A program made the translations under genes and the position numbers. Of a stretch of 64,000 nt of DNA, positions 43,551 to 51,348 are shown piece by piece. The notes beneath the pieces were generated by a model that saw only the letters and a list, made by a program, of their open reading frames with translations, ran no database searches and was not told where the DNA came from. This DNA is from JAVWHP01 sp036639955 (GTDB lineage Bacteria; Bacillota_I; Bacilli_A; Erysipelotrichales; Erysipelotrichaceae): assembly GCA_036639955.1 (NCBI GenBank), contig JAVWHP010000002.1:62001-126000 (forward strand), written 5' to 3'. Every line of letters starts with the position of its first letter. The stretch's first letter is position 1.

Positions 43551-43595
43551 CATATATTAAATATATTAACATATAATTATGTAGGTGATTTAAGG

Positions 43596-44567
43596 ATGAA
43601 AATTAAGAAAATGATATTATATATCTTATTATTTGGAATCAGCTTTAGTATTACTAAAGCTGATTCTTTTGTTGTTATAAGTGGTGATGCTACTATAATA
43701 GAAGAAAAAGATATGCATTATAAACAAAGTGTAGCTAGTATATCTAAAATTATGACTGCTATCGTTGCTATCGAAAATGGTAATCTAGATAAAAAAGTAG
43801 AAGTAAATAAGGAAGCAACTCAAGTGGAAGGGAGTTCTTTATATCTAAAAGATAAACAAACTTATACTTATAAAGAACTATTATATGGACTGATGCTACG
43901 AAGTGGTAATGACGCAGCTTGTTTAATAGCACATAATGCAAATATAAATTATAAGAACTTTATCGATAAAATGAATGAAACAGCTAAAAGAATAGGAATG
44001 TTAAATAGCACTTTTAATAATGAATCAGGATTAGATATAAATGGAGGTAATATTAGTACAGCTTATGATATGGCAGTACTAATGAACTATGCTATGAAAA
44101 ACCCTATCTTTAAAGAAATATGTGGAACTAAACTATATGATAATAACTACAACATAAGATGGAAAAATAAAAATAAACTACTATTTAATGATAAACGTAT
44201 AATAGCCGGCAAAACCGGCTATACACGTTTAGCTGGCAGAACTTTAGTAAGTTATGCAAGCTACGATGATTTAGATTTAATCATCGTATCATTAAATAAA
44301 CAAAATGATTTTGAATTCCATCAAAACACTTATAATTTAAATTTTGAAAAATATAAAAGTATGATAGTTTTAGATGTTGGTGAATATAAGTATAAAAACT
44401 ATGTATTTAAAGTATTAGAACCGATTAAAACTACAATTAAAATAGATGGCAGCAGTAAAGTGACTTATGACTATAAAATAGAAGGGGATAGTTTAGTGTT
44501 AAGCGTAGATAATGAAATGAAATCTAATGTTTATACATTTCCGCTAACTAAAGCGAAAATGCTATGA
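43596..44567 (+). CDS. dacB: D-alanyl-D-alanine carboxypeptidase, DacB/PBP5* type (S11)
   Basis: A 323-residue serine DD-carboxypeptidase with a signal peptide. The active-site tetrad SxxK is S48-I-S-K51, SxN is S103-G-N105, and the KTG triad is near residue 206 (AGKTGYTRLAGRTL). In spores PBP5* trims cortex side chains and limits cross-links. Position directly upstream of spmA-spmB identifies it as the sporulation DacB. The signal-peptide codons hold a perfect 14-bp hairpin with a T-tail, and the last codons are part of a long structure over the spmA start. Its TGA overlaps the spmA ATG. Confidence 0.93.
   Translation: MKIKKMILYILLFGISFSITKADSFVVISGDATIIEEKDMHYKQSVASISKIMTAIVAIENGNLDKKVEVNKEATQVEGSSLYLKDKQTYTYKELLYGLMLRSGNDAACLIAHNANINYKNFIDKMNETAKRIGMLNSTFNNESGLDINGGNISTAYDMAVLMNYAMKNPIFKEICGTKLYDNNYNIRWKNKNKLLFNDKRIIAGKTGYTRLAGRTLVSYASYDDLDLIIVSLNKQNDFEFHQNTYNLNFEKYKSMIVLDVGEYKYKNYVFKVLEPIKTTIKIDGSSKVTYDYKIEGDSLVLSVDNEMKSNVYTFPLTKAKML
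43636..43670 (+). repeat. Perfect 14-bp terminator-like hairpin in dacB signal-peptide codons
   Basis: GAATCAGCTTTAGT (43636-43649) and ACTAAAGCTGATTC (43653-43666) are exact reverse complements with a 3-nt loop, followed by TTTTGTTGTT. It looks like an intrinsic terminator, but it sits 40 bases inside the gene. Confidence 0.95.
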
Positions 44568-44629
44568 ATATTATTTGGTTATTAATTATAGTGATAGCCA
44601 TAGCATTTTCGTTTATAAGCGGAAATGTA
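44534..44629. repeat. Two-part 28-bp stem across the dacB/spmA junction
   Basis: An outer perfect 12-bp stem (TACATTTCCGCT at 44534-44545 with AGCGGAAATGTA at 44618-44629) encloses, after a small internal loop, a 16-bp stem (44551-44566 with 44599-44614; 15 Watson-Crick pairs and one G-U). The spmA ATG (44564-44566) and dacB TGA (44565-44567) lie at the inner end. The apical loop is 32 nt. No ribosome site for spmA is visible, consistent with strict coupling. Confidence 0.92.
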
Positions 44630-45139
44630 GATATAATCAATAAGGTTATATTAAGTGTAGGCTATGATACTTTTAGTTTTGTATTACCTTTTATTTGTTT
44701 AACTTGCTTTTGGAATGGAATGTTAAAGATAGCTAATGAAGTAGGGTTACTAAGGTTAGCTAATAAATTAATTAATCCTATATTAGATAAACTATTTCCA
44801 ACAATTAAAGACGATCGTGAAACCATGAATTATATAAGTACTAATGTATTAGCTAATATGTTTGGATTAAGCGCAGCAGCAACACCTGCTGGACTCAAAG
44901 CAATGGAAGGAATGCAAAAACATAATAAACAAAACGATCGAGCCACAAGACCAATGATTACTTTTTTAGTAATGAACACTGCAGGAGTTACACTACTAAG
45001 CACTACGATAATAGCATATCGTAGTGCTAGTGGCTCAACTAATCCTGTAGCATTTATGCCATTAGCAATTGTAGCTACAATATTCGCTTGTACAATAGGG
45101 CTAATAGTAGAAAGATGGTGGAATAATGGAAGTGACTAA
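44564..45139 (+). CDS. spmA: Spore maturation protein A
   Basis: A 191-residue nucleoside-recognition (Gate) membrane protein with the conserved FGLSAAATPAGLKAMEGMQ. SpmA and SpmB are needed for full spore core dehydration. It starts on the dacB stop (ATGA) and overlaps spmB by 14 bp. A perfect 12-bp hairpin lies at 44999-45028. Confidence 0.94.
   Translation: MNIIWLLIIVIAIAFSFISGNVDIINKVILSVGYDTFSFVLPFICLTCFWNGMLKIANEVGLLRLANKLINPILDKLFPTIKDDRETMNYISTNVLANMFGLSAAATPAGLKAMEGMQKHNKQNDRATRPMITFLVMNTAGVTLLSTTIIAYRSASGSTNPVAFMPLAIVATIFACTIGLIVERWWNNGSD
44999..45028. repeat. Perfect 12-bp hairpin in spmA
   Basis: AGCACTACGATA and TATCGTAGTGCT are exact reverse complements around the 6-nt loop ATAGCA, in transmembrane codons. 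Confidence 0.95.
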
Positions 45140-45641
45140 ATACATTATACCCAGCATCATATTAGTAATATGCATTTTAGCAATAATAAAAAAAATCAAA
45201 GCCTATAGTTTATTTATAGAAGGAGCTAAAGAAGGTTTAGAAATGTTTCAAAAAGTATATCCTGCACTATTAGCAATGATGTTTTCTATAGGACTATTAA
45301 GAGCAAGTGGACTATTAGAAATATTTTCTAATATAATGAGTAATACAATAAGTTTTATACCTAAAGACGTATGGCCAATGATAATATTTAGACCATTATC
45401 AGGTAGTGCTTCGTTAGCAATACTAATAGATATCTTTAAAAACTGTGGAGTAGATTCAATAACAGGTATAATGGCAAGCGTAATACAAGGATCAACAGAC
45501 ACAACTTTTTATATAATTACGCTTTATTTTGGAAGTATAGGAATAAAAAAGATAAGGAATGCACTAAAAATAGGCCTTATTGCAGATATAGCAGGTATAA
45601 GTATGGCAATCTTTTTAACATTAACTTTCATTTCTAGCTGA
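45126..45641 (+). CDS. spmB: Spore maturation protein B
   Basis: A 171-residue partner of SpmA with the Gate-domain motifs EGAKEGLEMFQKVYPALLAMM, FRPLSGSASLAIL and ASVIQGSTDTTFYIITLYFGS. It acts in the same spore dehydration step. It ends with TGA and is followed by rluB, as in Bacillus. Confidence 0.94.
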   Translation: MEVTKYIIPSIILVICILAIIKKIKAYSLFIEGAKEGLEMFQKVYPALLAMMFSIGLLRASGLLEIFSNIMSNTISFIPKDVWPMIIFRPLSGSASLAILIDIFKNCGVDSITGIMASVIQGSTDTTFYIITLYFGSIGIKKIRNALKIGLIADIAGISMAIFLTLTFISS

Positions 45642-45679
45642 TTTAGTATAAAATAGTAAGGAAAGAAAGGAAGTGTTTT

Positions 45680-46426
45680 ATGGAACGACTACAAAAAGTA
45701 ATTGCAGCGGCAGGAATAGCTTCCAGAAGAAAAGCTGAACAGTTAATAAGTGAAGGTAAAGTTAAGGTTAATGGAACAGTCATGAGTGAACTAGGATATA
45801 TAGTTAAAAAGAACGATACTATTGAAGTCAATGGTAAAGGGATAGTAAAAGAAGATAAAGTTTATTTTGTAATGAATAAACCTAAAAAGTGTATGTGTAC
45901 TAATGATGATGAATTCGATCGTAATACAGTAATAAGTTTAATAAACTGTAAAGAAAGAATATTCAGTGTAGGAAGATTAGATTATGATACTAGTGGAGTT
46001 TTAATATTAACTAATGATGGAGAATTTGCTAATCTAATAATACATCCAAGAACGCATTTACCAAAGAAGTACTCTTTAACAATTAAAGGGAAAAAGAAAA
46101 GTGATTGTGGAGTTATAAATAGTGAACAGGTAAGAGAGTTAGCTAGAGGAATTAAATTAGAAGATGGAATGACATTACCAGCTAAAGTTAAAGTAATAAA
46201 AAAAGATATGGTAAAGAATCAAACTGATTTAGAGTTAATTATATATGAAGGAAAGAATCATCAGGTTAAAAGGATGATGGAGTACTTTAATTTTGAAGTT
46301 ACTAGGTTACATCGTAAAGAACTAGGATTTTTAAAGGTTGAAGATATGTCACAAGGTGATTATAGAAGACTTAAACCTTATGAGATTAAAAAGTTAAGAA
46401 TGATGGCTGAAGAAGGAAAACTTTAA
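45680..46426 (+). CDS. rluB: 23S rRNA pseudouridine synthase RluB
   Basis: A 248-residue enzyme with an N-terminal S4 domain (MERLQKVIAAAGIASRRKAEQLI) and catalytic GRLDYDTSGVLI. RluB types modify 23S rRNA U2605. AAAGGAAGTG precedes the ATG. The position after spmB is conserved with Bacillus. A second, RsuA-like, paralogue is at 37469-38173. Confidence 0.94.
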   Translation: MERLQKVIAAAGIASRRKAEQLISEGKVKVNGTVMSELGYIVKKNDTIEVNGKGIVKEDKVYFVMNKPKKCMCTNDDEFDRNTVISLINCKERIFSVGRLDYDTSGVLILTNDGEFANLIIHPRTHLPKKYSLTIKGKKKSDCGVINSEQVRELARGIKLEDGMTLPAKVKVIKKDMVKNQTDLELIIYEGKNHQVKRMMEYFNFEVTRLHRKELGFLKVEDMSQGDYRRLKPYEIKKLRMMAEEGKL

Positions 46427-46445
46427 AGAGCGTTAGCTCTTTTTT
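46425..46445 (+). terminator. Terminator of the scpA-rluB region
   Basis: AAAGAGC and GCTCTTT pair around GTTA and run into a T-tract. It begins at the rluB stop codon. Confidence 0.88.
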
Positions 46446-46463
46446 ATAGTGTGAGGTAAATAT

Positions 46464-47219
46464 ATGCAACAGTACTTTGTTAATGATAGATTAGATATTA
46501 ATATTATGAACAATTTAGATAAAGATCAAGCTCATCATATTATTAATGTTATGAGAATGAAGACTAATGATTTAATTAGAGTTGTAGATGTTGATTCTAA
46601 AGTGTTTTTATGTAAAATACATATAAGTGATAGGGAAGTTAACTTTGAAGCAATAGAAGCTATTAAAGACGCTAGTATAATGAATATTAAAGTAACGCTA
46701 ATTCAATCTTTAATAAAAAAAGATAAATGGGACTTCCTTTTACAAAAAACTAGTGAACTAGGAGTAGATTGCATCGTACCATTACAAAGTAAATACTGTG
46801 TAGTAAAACTTAATGATGATGCTAATAAGAAGGTTGAGCGCTGGTCTAAAATATGTACAGAAGCAGCTGAACAATCTAAACGCTCAACCCTAGTTAAAGT
46901 TGAACAACCTATTAAACTATCAGACATATCTTTATATAAAAGTGATTTAAACATAATTGCTTATGAAGCAGCTGATATAGATACTAATAAACTTTCTTCA
47001 CTTCTTCTTGCAAATCCTCAAATTAAGAGTGTAACTTATATTGTAGGTTGTGAAGGAGGATTTGCTAAAGAAGAAGTAGAATATGCTAATAGTTTAGGTT
47101 TTATTAATGCTTCTTTAGGTGGAAGAATACTAAGAGCAGAAACAGCAGCTATATATTTATTATCTGCTACTAATTTCTTTATAGATATAGAAGGTGAAAA
47201 CGATGGAAAAAACAATTAA
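46464..47219 (+). CDS. rsmE: 16S rRNA (uracil1498-N3)-methyltransferase
   Basis: A 251-residue SPOUT methyltransferase with an N-terminal PUA-like part and a C-terminal knot (VGCEGGFAKEEVEYA, LGGRILRAETAAIYLLSA). QKTSELGVDCIVPLQSKYCVV is characteristic. It overlaps the next gene by 17 bp and precedes mtaB at one gene's distance, as in Bacillus where they adjoin. Confidence 0.95.
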   Translation: MQQYFVNDRLDINIMNNLDKDQAHHIINVMRMKTNDLIRVVDVDSKVFLCKIHISDREVNFEAIEAIKDASIMNIKVTLIQSLIKKDKWDFLLQKTSELGVDCIVPLQSKYCVVKLNDDANKKVERWSKICTEAAEQSKRSTLVKVEQPIKLSDISLYKSDLNIIAYEAADIDTNKLSSLLLANPQIKSVTYIVGCEGGFAKEEVEYANSLGFINASLGGRILRAETAAIYLLSATNFFIDIEGENDGKNN

Positions 47220-47967
47220 ATTATTAAATAAATTTTATCCCAATCAGTTATCTAAAACAACTGATTATAAAAAGAATATAGTTTTAATGAAAGATAAATT
47301 AACTGAATTCAATATCCCATTTACATTAAATAATGAATATGATTATTATCGTAATCAAGTGATTTATAACTCTATTTTAAATAAACAAAAGTTTGAAGAT
47401 GCTTTTTTAGTATCTAGTGTTAATATGCACGATTATTGGAATGATTTAGATTATGATAATCGTCGACGTTTACTTAATATAGACATAGATCTTATGAAAA
47501 CTAATTTAAATTATATCCCTTATCAAGGTCAAAATATATATGTTCCTATCTTTGATTTAAAACTTAACTCTGTATATGATCATGATATGATTCTTTATAC
47601 TTTAAAACAATATTATTTATTAAAGAAAGACTTTAAAGATAAAGTAGATGTTAATACATATGATTACCTACCATATCTTTATAACTTTAGCGAAGCTAAA
47701 GTAATATACCATGAAGCCTCTTCTTATGTTTTATTTAATAGTAATAATGCTAAAATGTATCTTATAGTAAACAATAATTTAAAATATGAACTATCTTTCC
47801 AAGAGCCTTCAGCTCCTATCTTATCGATAGATACCTATAAAGTCCTTGCTGAAAAGCTTCTTAATGAAGATGAACCTGTATTAATAGATATGTTAATCTC
47901 TAATAATTTAGTTACGCCCAAGCTTATTAAGAAGCTAGAAAAACTTCTTAATAAGCTATCTAAGTAA
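47203..47967 (+). CDS. Conserved-looking protein of unknown function between rsmE and mtaB
   Basis: A 254-residue protein with a globular alpha/beta composition, many aromatic and acidic residues (DYWNDLDYDNRRRLLNIDID) and a Lys/Leu-rich C-terminal helix. No membrane span, signal or known motif is visible. The ATG at 47203 follows GAAGGTG by six bases. It overlaps rsmE by 17 bp. The final codons form a perfect 14-bp hairpin (47921-47957). I do not recognise the family. Confidence 0.6.
   Translation: MEKTIKLLNKFYPNQLSKTTDYKKNIVLMKDKLTEFNIPFTLNNEYDYYRNQVIYNSILNKQKFEDAFLVSSVNMHDYWNDLDYDNRRRLLNIDIDLMKTNLNYIPYQGQNIYVPIFDLKLNSVYDHDMILYTLKQYYLLKKDFKDKVDVNTYDYLPYLYNFSEAKVIYHEASSYVLFNSNNAKMYLIVNNNLKYELSFQEPSAPILSIDTYKVLAEKLLNEDEPVLIDMLISNNLVTPKLIKKLEKLLNKLSK
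47921..47957. repeat. Perfect 14-bp hairpin at the 3' end of the unknown gene
   Basis: AGCTTATTAAGAAG and CTTCTTAATAAGCT are exact reverse complements with a 9-nt loop, ending 8 bases before the stop codon. There is no T-run, so it is not a standard terminator. Confidence 0.95.
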
Positions 47968-47992
47968 TTAAATGAAGTGATGAGGTGTAAAT

Positions 47993-49285
47993 ATGAAAAC
48001 ATTTGCTATTGCAACATTAGGTTGTAAAGTTAATACTTATGAGAGTGAAAGTTATGTAGTTGGAATGAAAAACTTGGGTTATACTGAGGTAGATTTCCAA
48101 CTACTAGCTGATATATACATTATAAATACATGTGCTGTAACTAATACAGCTAGTTCTAAAAGTAGACAAAAGATTAATCATGCTAAAAGATTAAATCCCA
48201 ATGCTTTTATTTGTGTTGTAGGATGTTATGCTCAAATGAATCCCGCTTATATTTCAGATACTATGGGTATAGATCTTTTATTAGGATCTACTAATAAAAA
48301 AGAACTGCCTAATTTAATTGATGAATGTATTAAAGAAAAACGTAAAGTTAATATGGTAACAGATATAAACCATCATTTAGACTTTGAAGAAATTAGCGTA
48401 GCTAATTTCCATCACTTAACTAGAGCTTTTTTAAAAATTCAAGATGGTTGTAATCAGTTCTGTTCCTATTGTATAATACCTTATGTGAGGGGCGAAGAAA
48501 GATCCTTAGCACCAGATAAAGTAATAGCGACTGCTCAAGAACTTGTAAACAACCATCACCTTGAAATAGTATTAGCTGGTATTCATACTGGACGTTATGG
48601 ACATGAACATAACTATACACTGACTAAACTACTAAAAAGAATGTTAGTAGAAGTACATGGTATTAAACGTATAAGAATATCTAGTATCGAAATAAGTGAA
48701 ATTAGTGATGAACTAATTTCACTTATAAAAGAAGAAGATCGAATTGCTAAGCATTTACATATACCATTACAAAGTGGAAGTGATAACACGCTAAAAGCAA
48801 TGAATCGTCCTTATAATCTTCAACAGTTTAAATCTGCTATTACTAAGATTCGTACGGAAATCCCTAATATCAATATATCTAGTGATGTAATAGTGGGATT
48901 CCCGTGCGAATCTAATGAAGATTTTAAAGACACTTGTAATACTTGTAATGAAGTTGGTTTTAGTTTCATGCATGTTTTTCCTTATTCTAAGCGTGACGGC
49001 ACCCAAGCCGCTAGTCTACCTAATCAATTAGATAACAATATTAAAAAAGAACGTGGTAAATTATTAGGAGATTTATCATTAAAGCTTTATAATGATTATA
49101 AAGCTAGTTTTATTGGTAAACATGTAAGTGTCTTAGTTGAAACAGCTTCTAATAATCAAAGTATAGGTCATAGCAGTGAGTATTTAAGAGTTATTATTAA
49201 CACTGAATTAAAAAAAGGTGAATTATATGATGTTTTAGTTACAGATTTGATTAATCAAGATTTAATTGCAGTAATGGAGGAATAA
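47993..49285 (+). CDS. mtaB: tRNA (N6-threonylcarbamoyladenosine37-C2)-methylthiotransferase MtaB
   Basis: A 430-residue radical SAM methylthiotransferase making ms2t6A37. The N-terminal cluster cysteines are in TLGCKVN, INTCAVTN and VGCYAQ; the radical SAM motif is CNQFCSYCIIPYVRG; a TRAM domain ends the protein. Its position after rsmE and before rpsU matches Bacillus yqeV. It contains a 19-position inverted repeat with one arm on the VGFPCES codons. Confidence 0.95.
   Translation: MKTFAIATLGCKVNTYESESYVVGMKNLGYTEVDFQLLADIYIINTCAVTNTASSKSRQKINHAKRLNPNAFICVVGCYAQMNPAYISDTMGIDLLLGSTNKKELPNLIDECIKEKRKVNMVTDINHHLDFEEISVANFHHLTRAFLKIQDGCNQFCSYCIIPYVRGEERSLAPDKVIATAQELVNNHHLEIVLAGIHTGRYGHEHNYTLTKLLKRMLVEVHGIKRIRISSIEISEISDELISLIKEEDRIAKHLHIPLQSGSDNTLKAMNRPYNLQQFKSAITKIRTEIPNINISSDVIVGFPCESNEDFKDTCNTCNEVGFSFMHVFPYSKRDGTQAASLPNQLDNNIKKERGKLLGDLSLKLYNDYKASFIGKHVSVLVETASNNQSIGHSSEYLRVIINTELKKGELYDVLVTDLINQDLIAVMEE
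48846..48913. repeat. 19-position inverted repeat in mtaB
   Basis: Arms 48846-48864 (AGATTCGTACGGAAATCCC) and 48895-48913 (GGGATTCCCGTGCGAATCT) match with 17 Watson-Crick pairs, one U-G pair and one A-C mismatch; the loop is 30 nt. The right arm uses GTG, CCG and TGC codons, unusual here. Confidence 0.93.
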
Positions 49286-49287
49286 AA

Positions 49288-50754
49288 ATGAATTTATCAG
49301 AAATGTTTGAAGGTGCCCCTAGTTTAGAAATAAATGATTTATCTACCGATTCTAGAAAAGTTTGCACTAATAGTATGTTCTTTTGTCTTGATGGTTTAGT
49401 TAATGATGGTCATAAATATGTTACGCAGGCTATTCAAAATGGAGCTATTTGTATAGTTCATTCTAAAGAAATTAAACAGCCTAAAAAAGATATTGCTTAT
49501 ATTAGAGTTGAAAATGTAAATGCTACTTTAAATAGAATAGCTAATCGTTTTTATGGCGCACCTTCTACTAAAATGAAAGTATTTGGTATTACTGGTACTA
49601 ATGGTAAAACAACAGTGGCTTCTATTATTAGAGATGTTTATTCTAAATTTGAGCCATGTGGTTATATAGGAACTATCTCTACTAGTTATGGTGATGTTGT
49701 TTTACCACCAACTTTAACTACACCTGATACTATTACATTACATAGTACACTTAATGATATGGTAACTTCAGGAATGAGGGCTGTGGCACTGGAAGTCTCA
49801 AGTCATGGTCTAGAACTTGGTAGAGTAAACTCTATAGATTTTGATATAGCAGTTTTTACTAATTTAACTCATGATCATTTAGACTTCCATGGTACAATAG
49901 AGAATTATTTTGATGCTAAGAAGAAACTATTTAGGATGATGAAGAAAGATGGTACTGCTATACTGAATGCTGATGATGCATGTTATGAAGAATTATGTAT
50001 TGCATGTAGTTGTAAGTATGTAAGTTATGGTATTACTAATGCTGCAACATATCATGCTGATAATATTAAACTAGGTATTCAAGGTTCTACCTTTGATTTA
50101 ACTTGTTTTAATAAAACTTATCATATAGAAACAAATTTAGTAGCTCTTTATAATATTTATAACCTAGTTGGAGCAATCGCTGCTCTTAGTGAATCTGGTT
50201 TAGATATAAATATGGTCATAACCCATTTAAACTCTTTAGAGCAAATAGATGGACGTTTAGAGAGTATTAACGAAGGACAACCTTTCCATGTAATAGTGGA
50301 TTTCGCTCATACTCCAGATGGTTTAGAAAAGATATATGAATATGCTAAAATGATAACTACAACTAATCATAAAATTATAAGTGTCTTTGGTTCTGCTGGT
50401 AAACGAGATACAAAGAAACGTAAAACTTTTGGTGAAGTAAGTAGTAAGTATGCTAACACAATTATATTAACTGAAGATGATCCTCGTGATGAATCACCTA
50501 AAGCAATCGCTGATGAAATTAAAACGGGTATTACTAATACTAATACTATATTTATAGAAGATCGTTATGATGCAATTAGACAAGCAATTGAAATGGCTAA
50601 CGTAGATGACACTGTTTTAATCCTTGGTAAAGGAGATGAACTGTTTATGCATCGTGAATTTGGTAAAGAAGACTACCAAGGAGATCACAATGTAGCACGC
50701 GAAGTAATAAGAAAATACTATTTAGGAGTAGAAGATAGCTCTTATAATGACTAA
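49288..50754 (+). CDS. murE: UDP-N-acetylmuramyl-tripeptide synthetase MurE (probably meso-DAP-adding)
   Basis: A 488-residue Mur ligase adding the third stem-peptide residue. The ATP loop is GITGTNGKTTVASI and the carbamate-Lys region is intact. The specificity loop reads DDPRDESP; an Arg after DxP is typical of diaminopimelate-adding enzymes (DNPR), while Lys-adding ones have DNPA-like loops, so meso-DAP is inferred. It starts 2 bp after mtaB. In Bacillus this slot holds the Na/Pi transporter yqeW; here that gene is 9 kb away. Confidence 0.93.
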   Translation: MNLSEMFEGAPSLEINDLSTDSRKVCTNSMFFCLDGLVNDGHKYVTQAIQNGAICIVHSKEIKQPKKDIAYIRVENVNATLNRIANRFYGAPSTKMKVFGITGTNGKTTVASIIRDVYSKFEPCGYIGTISTSYGDVVLPPTLTTPDTITLHSTLNDMVTSGMRAVALEVSSHGLELGRVNSIDFDIAVFTNLTHDHLDFHGTIENYFDAKKKLFRMMKKDGTAILNADDACYEELCIACSCKYVSYGITNAATYHADNIKLGIQGSTFDLTCFNKTYHIETNLVALYNIYNLVGAIAALSESGLDINMVITHLNSLEQIDGRLESINEGQPFHVIVDFAHTPDGLEKIYEYAKMITTTNHKIISVFGSAGKRDTKKRKTFGEVSSKYANTIILTEDDPRDESPKAIADEIKTGITNTNTIFIEDRYDAIRQAIEMANVDDTVLILGKGDELFMHREFGKEDYQGDHNVAREVIRKYYLGVEDSSYND

Positions 50755-50831
50755 AACTACCATGTTTTATTAATATATGACCTAAATAACCTAAAGATGT
50801 CACAATTATGGGGAAATTAGTCAAATTTTAC

Positions 50832-50860
50832 TTGATTTATCAAACGAAATTGTATATAAT
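50832..50860 (+). promoter_or_regulatory. Promoter of rpsU
   Basis: TTGATT (50832-50837) and TATAAT (50855-50860) are exactly 17 bp apart, 33 bp before the rpsU ATG. Confidence 0.88.
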
Positions 50861-50893
50861 TATGTTGCTTGTATTCAGAAGGGAGGGTTAAAA

Positions 50894-51073
50894 ATGCCAA
50901 AAATAGTACTAAAAGAAAATGAAGTTCTTGATGATGCTTTGCGTAGATTCAAACGCCAAGTATCTAGAAACGGAACCCTTGCTGAAGCTCGTAAAAGAGA
51001 GTTTTATGTAAAGCCTGGAGTTCGTCGTAAACTTAAATCAGAAGCTGCACGTAAAGCACGTCGCACAAAATAA
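50894..51073 (+). CDS. rpsU: 30S ribosomal protein S21
   Basis: A 59-residue basic protein, MPKIVLKENEVLDDALRRFK at the start and ending RRKLKSEAARKARRTK, which is S21 at its usual length. GGGAGGG precedes the ATG. It has its own promoter and terminator. Confidence 0.97.
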   Translation: MPKIVLKENEVLDDALRRFKRQVSRNGTLAEARKREFYVKPGVRRKLKSEAARKARRTK

Positions 51074-51075
51074 TT

Positions 51076-51099
51076 AAGAAGCTAACGCTTCTTTTTTTT
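51076..51099 (+). terminator. Terminator of rpsU
   Basis: AGAAGC and GCTTCT pair around TAAC and run into eight T. Confidence 0.92.
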
Positions 51100-51153
51100 A
51101 TGCTAAATACATAATAACCAAACTATAAACATATTATTATATGAGGTGAACTT

Positions 51154-51348
51154 ATGATCAAAATAACATCTAACCTAATAACAATAATAAACTATATAAG
51201 AATTAAACAAGTCCAAACAAATTTTATAATTATTCAATTAAAAGAATACACAATTAAAATTAATGGGACTAACCTATATATACTAGAAATGAACCATGAA
51301 GAAATAATAATTAAAGGCCATCTTTTAGGAATAAACTATGAATATTAA
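51154..51348 (+). CDS. yqfC: YqfC-like sporulation protein (YabP/YqfC family)
   Basis: A 64-residue protein with the YabP/YqfC pattern (Lys-Val-Gln-Thr-Asn-Phe early beta strands, then EYTIKINGTNLYILEMNHEEIIIKGHLLGINYEY). In Bacillus yqfC-yqfD is a sigma-E-controlled pair after rpsU, as here. It is shorter than Bacillus YqfC at the N-terminus. It overlaps yqfD by 11 bp. ATGAGGTGA precedes the start. Confidence 0.82.
   Translation: MIKITSNLITIINYIRIKQVQTNFIIIQLKEYTIKINGTNLYILEMNHEEIIIKGHLLGINYEY

Noticed and set aside
51130..51137. CATATTAT as a sigma-E -10 element before yqfC
   Set aside because: It lies so close to the ribosome site that the transcript would start inside it, and no matching -35 was found at the right distance.
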